Source: Bacillota bacterium (GTDB lineage: Bacteria > Bacillota > Clostridia > Oscillospirales > Oscillospiraceae). From it: a stretch of DNA of 64,000 bases. The translations under genes were made by a program, and so were the position numbers. Under the pieces are notes generated by a model. It searched no databases. It saw only the letters and a list, made by a program, of their open reading frames with translations, and was not told where the DNA came from. The DNA lies in assembly GCA_029100605.1 (NCBI GenBank), contig JAQXPK010000120.1:1-64000 (forward strand). The letters are read 5' to 3'. This document shows positions 17,210 through 27,220 of this stretch, piece by piece; position 1 is the stretch's first letter; every line of letters begins with the position of its first letter.

Positions 17210-17713
17210 ATGTTTCAGGCAGGAGAACTGGTTATTTACGGCGCTCACGGCGTGTGCCGCGTCGTGGAGCAGGTGCAGCGGATCATTGACGGAAAAGCGC
17301 AGCTTTACCTGGCGCTGGTGTCGGTGGGGCAGGGGGATTCCCACTATTTTGTGCCCACCCAGAACCCAGCCGCTATGGCAAAGCTGAAGCGGATTCTCTC
17401 GAAGCAGGAACTGGAAGCCGTTCTCGGCTCGGAAGAGGTTCGCGCCGACAGCTGGATCCGGGATGAAAACCAGCGCAAGCAGTCCTACCGGGAACTGATC
17501 GGCAGCGGCGACCGGGTGGGACTGATCCGCATGGTGCGCACCCTCTACCGCCACAAGGAGGCCCAGGCCGCCGCCGGGCGGAAAAGTCACCAATGCGACG
17601 AGAATTTTCTCCGGGACGCGGAAAAGCTGTTGGTGGGTGAGGTTAGCGCCGTGCTGAATCTGGAGGTGGAGCAGGCGCGGAGCTATTTGCAGGAAAAACT
17701 AAGGAACCTCTGA
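17210..17713 (+). CDS. CarD-family transcriptional regulator
   Basis: MFQAGELVIYGAHGVCRVVEQVQRIIDGKAQLYLAL CarD/TRCF-RID-type N-terminus. Confidence 0.85.
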   Translation: MFQAGELVIYGAHGVCRVVEQVQRIIDGKAQLYLALVSVGQGDSHYFVPTQNPAAMAKLKRILSKQELEAVLGSEEVRADSWIRDENQRKQSYRELIGSGDRVGLIRMVRTLYRHKEAQAAAGRKSHQCDENFLRDAEKLLVGEVSAVLNLEVEQARSYLQEKLRNL

Positions 17714-17759
17714 ATCAATCGCTTGCCGCCAGCTCTTGCCGATTGAATCAGAGGTTCCT
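17702..17759. repeat. TA-flanked near-perfect palindromic element overlapping the carD-like stop codon
   Basis: AGGAACCTCTGAATCAATCG-18 nt loop-CGATTGAATCAGAGGTTCCT, bounded by TA on each side. Confidence 0.65.
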
Positions 17760-17760
17760 T

Positions 17761-17790
17761 AAAAGCGGACGCCTGGGGCGTCCGCTTTTT
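17761..17790. terminator. Bidirectional terminator between convergent genes
   Basis: AAAAGCGGACGCC-TGG-GGCGTCCGCTTTTT. Confidence 0.85.
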
Positions 17791-17795
17791 ACTGT

Positions 17796-18893
17796 TCAAG
17801 ATAGGTACGTCAAATATGCCGGGTCGATGCCCCGGATACCCAGGCCGGGGGCGTCGGAGACGGTGATGTGCTTCTCGTCAAATACCGCGCCGCCGAGGAT
17901 GGGATCCTCGCTGCAAAGCACAGGGCCGTCCAGGTCTACCCGGGTGATGATGTTCTTTGCGCAGGCCAGATGAACGGCGGCGTTGACAGAAATTTTTGCC
18001 TCCAGCATACAGCCGATCATGCACTCCACGCCGAATACCTGGGCGGCGGAGGCGATTTTCAAGGCGTTGTAAATACCGCCGCACTTCATCAGCTTGATGT
18101 TGATAAGGTCAGCCGCCCCCATCTGCAGTATGGTCATGGCGTTTTCCGGGGAGAACACAGCCTCGTCCGCCAGAACCGGGACGTAGCTTCGCTCGGTGAC
18201 GTATTTCAGGCCCGCAAAGTCGTGGGCGGCAACGGGCTGCTCCACCAGCTCGATGTCCAGCCCCTGTTCCTGCATCCGGTTCAGCAGCTTCACTGCCTGT
18301 TTGGGTGTCCAGGCCTGGTTCGCGTCAATGCGGATGACAATGTCCTTGCCCACGGCGTCGCGCACGGCAGCCAGCCGAGCCACGTCCAGTTCGGGATTCA
18401 CGCCCACCTTCATTTTCAGACAGTCATAGCCCCGGGCGACAGCCTTCCGGGCGTCGGCAGCCATGGTGTCGGGGTCGTTGACGGAAATGGTAATATCCGT
18501 GACGATCTGCTTGCGTCCGCCGCCCAGCAGCTTGTAGACGGGGAGCTTGTACAGCTGTCCATACAGATCCCACAGCGCCATGTCCACGGCGGCTTTGGCG
18601 CTGGAGTTGCCCACGATGCACTTCTGGACGGACTGGAGCAGCGGCTCAAATTCGTCCACGTCCCGTCCCAGAATGGTTTTGGCAATGTGATCCTGAATCG
18701 CGCCGAGGATGGCTCCGGTGGTGTCGCCGGTGATCGCTCCGGTGGGAGGCGCTTCGCCGTAGCCCACCGCGCCGCAGTCCGTGTGGATTTCCACGATGAC
18801 ATCCTCCGCGCTGCTGACGCTGCGCAGAGCCGTCTTGAAGGGGGTGCGCAGAGGAACGGAAATGCGGCCCAGGCGAACGTTTGTAATTTTCAT
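17796..18893 (-). CDS. Dipeptide epimerase (enolase superfamily, L-Ala-D/L-Glu epimerase-like)
   Basis: DCLKMKVGVNPELD (KxK), RIDANQAW, ELVEQP, LADEAVFS motifs. Confidence 0.85.
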   Translation of the reverse strand: MKITNVRLGRISVPLRTPFKTALRSVSSAEDVIVEIHTDCGAVGYGEAPPTGAITGDTTGAILGAIQDHIAKTILGRDVDEFEPLLQSVQKCIVGNSSAKAAVDMALWDLYGQLYKLPVYKLLGGGRKQIVTDITISVNDPDTMAADARKAVARGYDCLKMKVGVNPELDVARLAAVRDAVGKDIVIRIDANQAWTPKQAVKLLNRMQEQGLDIELVEQPVAAHDFAGLKYVTERSYVPVLADEAVFSPENAMTILQMGAADLINIKLMKCGGIYNALKIASAAQVFGVECMIGCMLEAKISVNAAVHLACAKNIITRVDLDGPVLCSEDPILGGAVFDEKHITVSDAPGLGIRGIDPAYLTYLS

Positions 18894-18912
18894 TTTAGTC
18901 ACCTTCGATTCT

Positions 18913-20283
18913 TTATTTCGCCAGCTCGTACATGGCGGCGGCAAGGATTTGGGCGTTTTTCATCAGAGTGTCCACGGAAATGTACTCGTCCGGCTTGTGC
19001 TCCCGGACTTCCTCGCCGGGGAAGACGGGGCCGAAGGCTACAATGTTGGGCAGCGCCTTGGCGTAGGTGCCGCCGCCGATGCACTTGGGCGAGCCGTCCA
19101 GGCCGGTCTGCTCCCGGTAGACCTGCAGCAGCCGGGAAACCAGCGGACTGTTTTCGGGCAGGTACAGCTTGGGCTTGTGAACCTCCGAGGCGAGGGTAAA
19201 CCCTGCCTGGACAAAGCTTCTGTTCAGGATGGGGGCGCAGTCATCGTAGGATTTCGTTACCGGGTAGCGGTAGTTGATTATCAGGGAAATGTGGTTTTCA
19301 TCCCCAGAGATGGTGCCGAGGTTCAGACTCAGCTTTCCGGACACCTCGTCCCGCAGGGCAATTCCAGCGGAAGCGCCATCGGTCTCCATGCCCAATGTCG
19401 CCGCCAGAAACCGCACCGTGTCCGCCAGCTGCCCGCTCAGCGGCAGGGTGTCCAGCGCCAGCAGCAGGCGGCCAATGGCGTTCTCCCCCAGTTCCGGGGT
19501 ACTGCCGTGGGCGCTGACGCCCCAGCTTTCCACAAACAGACCGTAGCTCGTCTCGGTAAACCGCATCATGGGGGCGTAGAGCCTGGAAATGCGCCGGGCA
19601 AGCTCCGGCGGGCAGGCCAGCTTGGCAAAAGCCTGAGCGGGTACCACGTTGGGGGCGGTTCCGCCTTGCATGGACATTAGACGGATGTCGCCGGACTGGG
19701 AAAGCTGTCGGGAAAAAGAGACATTGATGATACCCTTTTCCCCATTGATGACCGGGTATTCCCCGTCCGGGGTGAAGCCCATGACAGGCACTTCGCCGCC
19801 GTGGGCAAGGTAGTATTTCACATCGGCGGAGCCGGTTTCCTCGTTGCAGCCGAAGAGAATTCGGATCCGGCGGCGGATGGGCAGGCCGGAATCCCGCAGC
19901 GCCGCCAGAGCGTACAGCGAGGCGAAGGCGGGGCCTTTGTCGTCCGTAGCCCCCCGGCCCCAGATTCTACCATCCCGCAGTTCCCCGCCGAAGGGGTCAC
20001 AGCTCCAGCCGTCTCCCGCGCTCACCACGTCCAGATGCCCCAGCACCGCGATCATTTCCACTCCCTCGCCGTACTCGCACCAGCCCAGGTGCCCGTCCAT
20101 ATTTTCCGTCCGAAAGCCCAGGGCTTCGGCGGTTTTCAGCACGTGTTCCAGACTCTCCCGGACGGCTGAGCCATAGGGCGCTCCCGCTTCCGGCGCGCCC
20201 TGAACGCTGGGAATGCGCAGATTATGCTGCAAAGCGGCGATCAGACTTTCCTTTTGGGCTTCCACACAGGAATTTAGATTCAT
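18913..20283 (-). CDS. M20-family dipeptidase, PepV/Sapep-like
   Basis: AVLGHLDVV, GRGATDDKGP, LFGCNEETGS motifs. Confidence 0.9.
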   Translation of the reverse strand: MNLNSCVEAQKESLIAALQHNLRIPSVQGAPEAGAPYGSAVRESLEHVLKTAEALGFRTENMDGHLGWCEYGEGVEMIAVLGHLDVVSAGDGWSCDPFGGELRDGRIWGRGATDDKGPAFASLYALAALRDSGLPIRRRIRILFGCNEETGSADVKYYLAHGGEVPVMGFTPDGEYPVINGEKGIINVSFSRQLSQSGDIRLMSMQGGTAPNVVPAQAFAKLACPPELARRISRLYAPMMRFTETSYGLFVESWGVSAHGSTPELGENAIGRLLLALDTLPLSGQLADTVRFLAATLGMETDGASAGIALRDEVSGKLSLNLGTISGDENHISLIINYRYPVTKSYDDCAPILNRSFVQAGFTLASEVHKPKLYLPENSPLVSRLLQVYREQTGLDGSPKCIGGGTYAKALPNIVAFGPVFPGEEVREHKPDEYISVDTLMKNAQILAAAMYELAK

Positions 20284-20936
20284 AGGGTTTCCTCCCGGTT
20301 TCGTATCAGTTCCAAAAGCTGCTCCGGCGTGTCCGCAATGGCAATCGCGCCGGCGGCTTTCATGTCGGCGGTTTTCCCATAGCCCCAGGCAACGCCGATG
20401 GTGGGGATGCCATGGGCGGCGGCACCCAGAACGTCGAATTTCGTATCGCCTACCATGAGCATGTCGTCTGAGCGCCCATTCTGCTCCAATAGGTAAGCGA
20501 TGACCGCGTCCTTGGAAGAGCGGGTCTCACCCAGATCCGCGCCGCAGACGGTGTCGAAAAAGGACGCCAGATCAAAGTGGCTTAAGACCCGGTTCGCCAT
20601 TTCCTCCGGCTTGGAGGTTGCGACGCAGAGCTTATGTCCATCCTGCTTCAGCGCCTGCAGCAGCTCCCGAACGCCGGGATAGGGGTGGTTTTCAAAAATG
20701 CCGATGGGATTATAGCGGCTCCGGAACACCGCGACGGCCTCGTCCAGCCGTTCCTCGGGGACGCCGTACCGGCGAAAGGTGTCGAACAGAGGCGGCCCCA
20801 CAATGCTCCGCAGTTCCTCCCGGGAGGGGACACTCAGGCCGAAATGCTCCAGCGCGAACACGGCGCAGTTGATGATGCCCTCCCCGGAATCCGTCAGGGT
20901 TCCGTCCAGATCAAAGAGTATGACGTTCCGTTCCAT
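20280..20936 (-). CDS. HAD-family hydrolase, phosphoglycolate phosphatase-like
   Basis: ILFDLDGTLTDSGEGI, VATSKPEE, MVGDTKFDVLGA motifs. Confidence 0.88.
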   Translation of the reverse strand: MERNVILFDLDGTLTDSGEGIINCAVFALEHFGLSVPSREELRSIVGPPLFDTFRRYGVPEERLDEAVAVFRSRYNPIGIFENHPYPGVRELLQALKQDGHKLCVATSKPEEMANRVLSHFDLASFFDTVCGADLGETRSSKDAVIAYLLEQNGRSDDMLMVGDTKFDVLGAAAHGIPTIGVAWGYGKTADMKAAGAIAIADTPEQLLELIRNREETL

Positions 20937-21057
20937 AAAGCGACCTCTTCTGCTTTTTTTGGATTATACCACATTCTTTCCATGTTCTCAAGAGGCTTCC
21001 GGTGATTGACAGCGGGGAAAATCCGTGGTATTTTTGTGAGAAAAAGGGGGAAAGGGT

Positions 21058-21828
21058 ATGGTTCGGAGACTTTCCGACCCTGCCAGAGCGGCGGAGCTGT
21101 TCGCCGGATGGCAGGAGACAATGATTTGGTCGGCGCTGGAGGGCATCATGGGGACGGTTTACGCTGTGGACGACGCATCCGCCTTGATTCGATCCGGAGA
21201 TTTAGCCTTTTTCGCTGGGAAACCCAGCCGGGAACTGGCTGAGGCGCTCAGGACAGCGCCCTTTGTGATCGCTGTTCCCAAGGATGAGGCCTGGGCACGG
21301 CTGCTGGAACGGGTTCACGGAGAACACGCCCGGCGGGGGCTGCGCTACGCTTTTGACAAGCAACCGGGGATTTTCGACTTTCGGAAGCTGGAGCAAATGG
21401 CTGCAACGCTGCCGGAGGGGATTACCCTGCGCGCCATTGATGAAGAATTATATGAACGATGTAAACAAGAAATCTGGAGCCGGGATTGGGTGTCCCAGTA
21501 CCCCAACTTTGCCATGTATCAGCGGTTGGGCCTGGGGGTAGCGGCGCTGCGGGGCGGCGAAATCGTCGCCGGGGCATCCTCCTACTGTACCTACCGGGGC
21601 GGTATCGAGATTCAGATTGACACCCGGGAGGACTACCGACGCCGGGGTCTGGCGACGGCCTGCGGCGCGGCGCTGATTCTGGAATGCGAGAGACGGGGTC
21701 TGTACCCCAGTTGGGACGCTGAGAACGTGGCCTCCGTGGCGCTGGCGGAAAAGCTGGGGTATCTGTTCAGCCATACCTATCCGATTTACGAGATTTCCTA
21801 TTGTCTAACAGAAACACGGAATGGATAA
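21058..21828 (+). CDS. GNAT-family N-acetyltransferase
   Basis: IEIQIDTREDYRRRGLATACGAALILECERRGLYPSWDAENVASVALAEKLGY. Confidence 0.85.
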   Translation: MVRRLSDPARAAELFAGWQETMIWSALEGIMGTVYAVDDASALIRSGDLAFFAGKPSRELAEALRTAPFVIAVPKDEAWARLLERVHGEHARRGLRYAFDKQPGIFDFRKLEQMAATLPEGITLRAIDEELYERCKQEIWSRDWVSQYPNFAMYQRLGLGVAALRGGEIVAGASSYCTYRGGIEIQIDTREDYRRRGLATACGAALILECERRGLYPSWDAENVASVALAEKLGYLFSHTYPIYEISYCLTETRNG

Positions 21829-21854
21829 ATCCGCGGAGCGGCGGCTCCGCGGAT
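21829..21854 (+). terminator. Strong hairpin directly after the GNAT stop codon
   Basis: ATCCGCGGAGC-GGCG-GCTCCGCGGAT; lacks a U-tract. Confidence 0.5.
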
Positions 21855-21855
21855 C

Positions 21856-21909
21856 AGGGCGACACACACAATGGGAACTGCTGGCTTGCCCCATAATGCG
21901 GCGTTGCCT
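21856..21909. repeat. Palindromic element of the AGGCAACACCGC family
   Basis: AGGGCGACACACACAATGGG ... CCCCATAATGCGGCGTTGCCT followed by TA. Confidence 0.55.
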
Positions 21910-21913
21910 TAGG

Positions 21914-22294
21914 CTATTTCTGCGCCAGATAATCACAGATCAGCCGAAGATCCCGCAGATCCTTATCCCTGCCCAGGCGGGTTTTCATTTCCACCAGGCC
22001 CTGGAGGGAAATCACGGGAATCCCATCGAGCAGCTGCACCCCATCAAACAGCCAGTTTTCAAACAGTTCCACATCCGTGCCGATGGTGAGCTTCCGGCTG
22101 CCGTCCGCCCGGAATTCCACCGGGAGGCCCTGGGCTTCCAAGCGGTCAGCCAGAGCTGTGGTGCAGCCCAGGTCAATGTCGTGGGTCTGCTCCCGGAGGC
22201 CGTAGAGCACCATGGCGCTGCCGGTGATGACCCAGTAGTCAGCCTTGTCGAAATCCAGCGCATTCAGCCGATCTATGATTTCCGCTTTGCGCAT
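21914..22294 (-). CDS. Nucleotidyltransferase-like protein
   Basis: 126 aa; YWVITGSAMVLYGLREQTHDIDLGCTT resembles the NT-fold GSxA...DxD pattern. Confidence 0.6.
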   Translation of the reverse strand: MRKAEIIDRLNALDFDKADYWVITGSAMVLYGLREQTHDIDLGCTTALADRLEAQGLPVEFRADGSRKLTIGTDVELFENWLFDGVQLLDGIPVISLQGLVEMKTRLGRDKDLRDLRLICDYLAQK

Positions 22295-22301
22295 ATGTCC
22301 G

Positions 22302-23054
22302 TCACCCCAGCAGCACGTCCGACGCCAGCATCACGCAGAAGCCAACCAGCAGAGCGTAGGTGGCGCCGCTGGCATCGTCGTGGTGAGTCTCGGGAATCAT
22401 CTCGTCGCTGATGACGTAGAGCATGGTGCCTCCGGCGAAGGCCAGGGCGAAGGGCAGAATCGCGGTAGCGACGGAAACGGCGAAATAGCCCAGAAGCGTG
22501 CCCACAACCTCAATCAGTCCCGTTGCCAGGGCGCAGAGGAAAGTCCGCCGGGGGCTGATGCCCGCCGCCAGCATGGGGCCGATGATGACCATACCCTCTG
22601 GGATATTCTGCAGGGCAATGCCGCCGGCAATGAGCATGGCCTCGGCGACGTTATCCGAACCGAAGCTGACGCCGGCGGCGATGCCTTCCGGCAGATTGTG
22701 GATGGCGATGGCGGTGACGAACAGCAGAACCTTGCTTAGGTGGGCATTGTGTTCATGGCTTTCCGTGTCCGCGCCTACAAGGCGGTGCAGATGGGGAACC
22801 AGCCGGTCAATGAGGTTGAGGCACAGCGCTCCGGCGAAGATTCCGGCGATGGTAATGAGCAGACCGTATTTCCCACCGTATTCCACGGAAGGAACAATCA
22901 GCCCCAGAATAGCAGCCGCCAGCATGACACCGGCGGCGAAGGCCAGAACGATGTCGCTGAATCGGTGAGATAGTTTCTTGCAGGCGAACCCGAGGACGGA
23001 GCCAAATATTGTTGCACCGCCCACACCCAGGGCAGTGATCAGAACCAAACGCAT
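22302..23054 (-). CDS. ZIP-family metal transporter
   Basis: HNLPEGIAAGVSFGSDN and NIPEGMVI motifs, multiple TM segments. Confidence 0.9.
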   Translation of the reverse strand: MRLVLITALGVGGATIFGSVLGFACKKLSHRFSDIVLAFAAGVMLAAAILGLIVPSVEYGGKYGLLITIAGIFAGALCLNLIDRLVPHLHRLVGADTESHEHNAHLSKVLLFVTAIAIHNLPEGIAAGVSFGSDNVAEAMLIAGGIALQNIPEGMVIIGPMLAAGISPRRTFLCALATGLIEVVGTLLGYFAVSVATAILPFALAFAGGTMLYVISDEMIPETHHDDASGATYALLVGFCVMLASDVLLG

Positions 23055-23230
23055 AACAAAGCCTCCTGATGTCTTTCTTTCGCCATTATACCACACCGGA
23101 AAAGGGGAAACAATCCCCTCACGATTGTGGAAAATTCACAAATCCTTCACAGACTATGCAATAATTTCGTTGCGAATCGGCGAAAAACCTGGTATAATGA
23201 TCCCAAAATGGAATCACAGGAGGAATTGCC

Positions 23231-24103
23231 ATGAAGATGTTTCATATAACCGTCCCGGATCACGCCGACGCTACGCTGGAAGGGTATCTGCTGGACTGTG
23301 AGATTTCCCTGGGACAGGAGAACCTGCGTCCGGCGGTGCTGGTGTGCCCCGGCGGCGGGTATCTGTACTGCTCCCCCAGAGAAGGAGAGCCGGTGGCTCT
23401 GAGTTATGCCGCCCGGGGCTTTCACGCCTTTGTGCTGCGCTACTCCGTGAGGGAGAAGGCGGCGGGGTTCGCACCGCTGGAGGAGGTTTCCTGGGCAGTG
23501 GGGTACATTCGGGAGAACGCGGAAGCCTGGCATATCGATCCGGAAAAAATCGCCGTCTGCGGCTTTTCTGCCGGGGGACACGTAGCGCTGGCCTCCGGTT
23601 TGTTGGCGCAAAACCGGGCCAACGCCATGATCCTTGGCTACCCTGCCACCTGCGCGCCCAACATCCCGGGGGCGGACTTCATGCTGAAGCTGCTGGAGGG
23701 GCGGCAGGATGTGTTGGATGCGGACGCGGAAAAGTACGATATGCCCGCCCAGGTGACCGATCAGGCACCGCCTATGTTTCTGGCTGCCACAGCGGAGGAT
23801 ATGCTGACGAAGCAGTGTACCCTGCCCCTGGTCAACGCCTACAGCGCCCATGGCCTGAATTTTGAGCTGCACATCTTTCAGTACGGCCCACACGGATATT
23901 CTCTCGCCAACGAGACGACTGCCGACGGAAGCACGCAAATGCTGGAGCCGGCCTTCGCCCAGTGGCAGGACTTAAGCGTACAGTGGCTGTGGAAGACCTT
24001 CGGAAAGCCTGAGTTCGTGGACAAATCCACCAGCAAAATGGCGAAGATACTGAAGGAAATGGGCTTTACCAAGGAAAGCGAGCAGATGGAAGCCTTTGCC
24101 TGA
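23231..24103 (+). CDS. Alpha/beta hydrolase (esterase)
   Basis: VCPGGGYLYCSPREGE oxyanion region, CGFSAGGHVA nucleophile elbow, GPHGYSLA. Confidence 0.85.
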   Translation: MKMFHITVPDHADATLEGYLLDCEISLGQENLRPAVLVCPGGGYLYCSPREGEPVALSYAARGFHAFVLRYSVREKAAGFAPLEEVSWAVGYIRENAEAWHIDPEKIAVCGFSAGGHVALASGLLAQNRANAMILGYPATCAPNIPGADFMLKLLEGRQDVLDADAEKYDMPAQVTDQAPPMFLAATAEDMLTKQCTLPLVNAYSAHGLNFELHIFQYGPHGYSLANETTADGSTQMLEPAFAQWQDLSVQWLWKTFGKPEFVDKSTSKMAKILKEMGFTKESEQMEAFA

Positions 24104-24176
24104 AACAGGAATCATTCAATCTGTGCGCCGGAGTTTGGCACACGGTTTCCGCAATTTCCCAAAGGAGGGACGAACC

Positions 24177-25877
24177 ATGGAATTCACCATCGACGGAAAA
24201 AAGATACAGCCGCAGCCTGGGCAGAGCCTGCTGGCGCTGGTAAAGCAGCTGGGTCTGGCGGGGGATGCCCTGCCGGAAAGACCCTTGGCTGCCAAAATCG
24301 CGGGGGAGGTTTTTACACTCAACTATATCCCTGTGCGGCAGCAGGAAACGGAGGGCGACCGCCCCTCCATGCGCCGGGCCATGGCGGCCTCCAACGGTGA
24401 GGTGCGGCTGCTGCGCTACGGCGACCCGGCAGGGAAGGAGTGCTATATCCGGACGGCGCAGTTCGTGATTTTCCTCGCTCTGCGGCAGCTCTGGCCGGAG
24501 GCAACGGCAAAAATGAACTGCACTCTGGGCGCCAGCGTATATGTCAGCGTCACCGGGGCGGACGGCTTCTCCGTCTCAGCCCTGAAGGAGCGGGTGGGAG
24601 CGCTTGTGAAGCAGGACATACCGCTGATCCGCCGCCGAGTGCCGCTTCAGCAGGCGGTTGACCGGTTCACGAAGGACGGGCAGACAGACAAAGCCCGGCT
24701 CCTTTCCTGGCGGACGGTGGACTATTTTGACGAGTACGCCTACGGGGATTTTGCCGATTATTATTACGGCGAGATGGCGCCCTCCACCGGGTATCTCACG
24801 GTATGGAACCTGCTTCCGGCGGACGGCGGCTTTGTGCTGGTGTATCCCGATGACCAGAATCCGGAAGTATGCGCCAAGATACCGTCGATGCCCAACTTTT
24901 TCAGCGTGTTTAACGAGGGTGAGGGCTGGGGACAGCTGATGGAATGCCAGACGGTGGCGGATCTGAACGATCTGACGAGATCCGGACGCATCCGGGAGCT
25001 GATCCGGGTCAACGAGGCGCTGCATGAAAAACGGTTTTCCCAGGTGGCGGACATGGTCTGCCAGCGGGGGGCGAAGGCGGTGCTTCTGGCAGGTCCCAGT
25101 TCCTCCGGAAAAACCACCTCAGCCCACCGGTTAGCGACCCAGCTTCGGGTTCACGGGAAAAAGCCCGTGCTCATGAGCCTGGACGACTATTACATAGACC
25201 GGGACAAAATCGCCCCCGGGCCCGACGGCAAGCTGGATTTGGAGCACATTAACACCCTGGACTGCGCGCTGTTCCGGGCTGACATGACGGGGCTGCTGGA
25301 GGGCAGAGAGGTGGAGCTGCCTACCTTCAATTTCATTACCGGAAAACGGGAATGGCGGGGAAACAAGCTGCGCCTCGAGGCGGATTCCGTGCTGATTGTG
25401 GAGGGACTCCACGGCCTGAACCCGGCTATGCTGCCGGAGAATGTGGAGAAATCCCTGGTTTTCCGCCTCTATGTCAGCCCACTGCTTCCCCTGAATCTGG
25501 ACAATCACAACCGCATCCCCACCAGCTATCTGCGGCTCCTGCGCCGGATCGTCCGGGACTATGAGACCCGGGGCGCTTCCGTTCAGCACACCCTGTCCAT
25601 GTGGGACAGCGTTCAGCGGGGAGAGCGGCGGTGGATTTTCCCCTATCAGGAAAACGCGGACGTGATTTTCAACAGCTCCACGCTGTATGAGCTGGCGGTG
25701 CTGAAAAAGCACATTTTCCCTCTGCTTACGGCAGTCGGCCCGGAGAACGAATGCTACGACGAGGTGCGGGGCATTGTGAAGATCCTGAACTATATCCAGG
25801 AGGCGGATGTGGACGACGAGATTCCCCCCACCAGCCTGGTGCGGGAATTCATCGGCGGGAATACCTTTTACCGATAA
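24177..25877 (+). CDS. Nucleoside (uridine) kinase-like protein with N-terminal TGS/threonyl-tRNA synthetase-like region
   Basis: LLAGPSSSGKTTSAHRLATQL P-loop; N-terminal MEFTIDGKKIQPQPGQSLLALV. Confidence 0.8.
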   Translation: MEFTIDGKKIQPQPGQSLLALVKQLGLAGDALPERPLAAKIAGEVFTLNYIPVRQQETEGDRPSMRRAMAASNGEVRLLRYGDPAGKECYIRTAQFVIFLALRQLWPEATAKMNCTLGASVYVSVTGADGFSVSALKERVGALVKQDIPLIRRRVPLQQAVDRFTKDGQTDKARLLSWRTVDYFDEYAYGDFADYYYGEMAPSTGYLTVWNLLPADGGFVLVYPDDQNPEVCAKIPSMPNFFSVFNEGEGWGQLMECQTVADLNDLTRSGRIRELIRVNEALHEKRFSQVADMVCQRGAKAVLLAGPSSSGKTTSAHRLATQLRVHGKKPVLMSLDDYYIDRDKIAPGPDGKLDLEHINTLDCALFRADMTGLLEGREVELPTFNFITGKREWRGNKLRLEADSVLIVEGLHGLNPAMLPENVEKSLVFRLYVSPLLPLNLDNHNRIPTSYLRLLRRIVRDYETRGASVQHTLSMWDSVQRGERRWIFPYQENADVIFNSSTLYELAVLKKHIFPLLTAVGPENECYDEVRGIVKILNYIQEADVDDEIPPTSLVREFIGGNTFYR

Positions 25878-25919
25878 ACGAAAAGCGGCAGCTTCGGCTG
25901 CCGCTTTTGAAATCTGAAC

Positions 25920-26216
25920 TTACACCGTGGGGGCGGGGCCGGGGTAGCCCAGGAGCAGGGACACCAGAACGCACAGCACAATGGAGACGAATCCCGTCAC
26001 CATCCACAGGCTGCGGCGGCGGGAGAATTCTCCGGTGATAATCAGCCAGCCCAGGCATAAAAGAGAACCCAGAATGGCGATAATGGCGGTAATGACCTTC
26101 AGCACCGTCGAACCCAGACCAGCGCAGACCAGGTACAGCACAAAAACGAGCGCTTCCCCCAATATGATCTTGGTCATCAGGCTTTCCATTTCACGATAAC
26201 GGCTCCGTTTTGCCAC
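25920..26216 (-). CDS. Small membrane protein of unknown function
   Basis: 98 aa, three hydrophobic segments. Confidence 0.55.
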   Translation of the reverse strand: MAKRSRYREMESLMTKIILGEALVFVLYLVCAGLGSTVLKVITAIIAILGSLLCLGWLIITGEFSRRRSLWMVTGFVSIVLCVLVSLLLGYPGPAPTV

Positions 26217-26433
26217 GTTTCATCCCTCCGCGTTTCAGTTAACGTAATCATATCACACAGAATCGAAAAATGCAATATTTTCTGAAAGAAAGTTGTAATT
26301 TCCCGATTGGACAACCCAAGTGGAGGCTATCTGCGGGCTTCAGACGGTCATTTCCAAGAAATCTACTTGCGCCGGAGGAAAAAGAATGCTATAATGCACA
26401 TGAATGTATTGATTTTGAGCAAAGGAAGCCGCT

Positions 26434-27216
26434 ATGGGAGAACCGCAATACCGTCTGGAGGGCATTGTCCACACCAAGAGCGAGACAATGGAGGATTTTG
26501 AAGGCCCGCTGGATGTCATCTTTGAGCTGCTGAGCAAGAATAAAATTGAAATTCAGGACGTGTCCATCACGGCAATTCTGGAGCAATATCTGGGCTATCT
26601 GGATGAAATGAAGCGGATGGATATGGAGATTGCCAGCGAGTTTATTACCATGGCCTCCCACCTGATGCTGATCAAGACGAAAATGCTCCTCTCCGCCGCC
26701 GAAGCCGCGGAAGCGGAGAGCGAGCTGGATCTGCTGCGCCAGTCCCTGGTTGAGCGCAAGCGAAAGGAGGCCATGGAGCAGATCCGCCAGGTTGTGGCGG
26801 TGCTGGAGCCGAGAAACGAAATCGGTCGATGCCTGTTTACCAAGGAGCCGGAGCCGCTTCGCCGGGAACAGGGCTACCGCTACCAGCACGAGGTGATCGA
26901 CCTGCTGCGGGCGCTGGACCTGATCGCCGAGCGCAGCCAGCGTCAGCTGCCGCCCCCCACCGCGAATTTCCGGGGCATCGTGGGCAAGGAGCCTTATCCC
27001 ATCGGTCGGAAAACCGGAGAGGTACTGCGCCAGCTGGTGCTCCGGGGCGTGGAGCGGCTGAAAAACCTCTTCCGGGGCAATCGGAGCCGGTCGGAAATTG
27101 TGGCGACCTTCCTTGCCATTCTGGATTTGTGCAAGAGCAATTCCGTGACGCTGGAGGATGATGTCAGCGGCGAAAATCCCAACGTCCGGCTGCTGAGAAA
27201 TGATGGAAAGGAGTGA
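26434..27216 (+). CDS. scpA: Segregation and condensation protein A
   Basis: MEDFEGPLDVIFELLSKNKIEIQDVSI motif, followed by scpB. Confidence 0.93.
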   Translation: MGEPQYRLEGIVHTKSETMEDFEGPLDVIFELLSKNKIEIQDVSITAILEQYLGYLDEMKRMDMEIASEFITMASHLMLIKTKMLLSAAEAAEAESELDLLRQSLVERKRKEAMEQIRQVVAVLEPRNEIGRCLFTKEPEPLRREQGYRYQHEVIDLLRALDLIAERSQRQLPPPTANFRGIVGKEPYPIGRKTGEVLRQLVLRGVERLKNLFRGNRSRSEIVATFLAILDLCKSNSVTLEDDVSGENPNVRLLRNDGKE

Positions 27217-27220
27217 CCCC

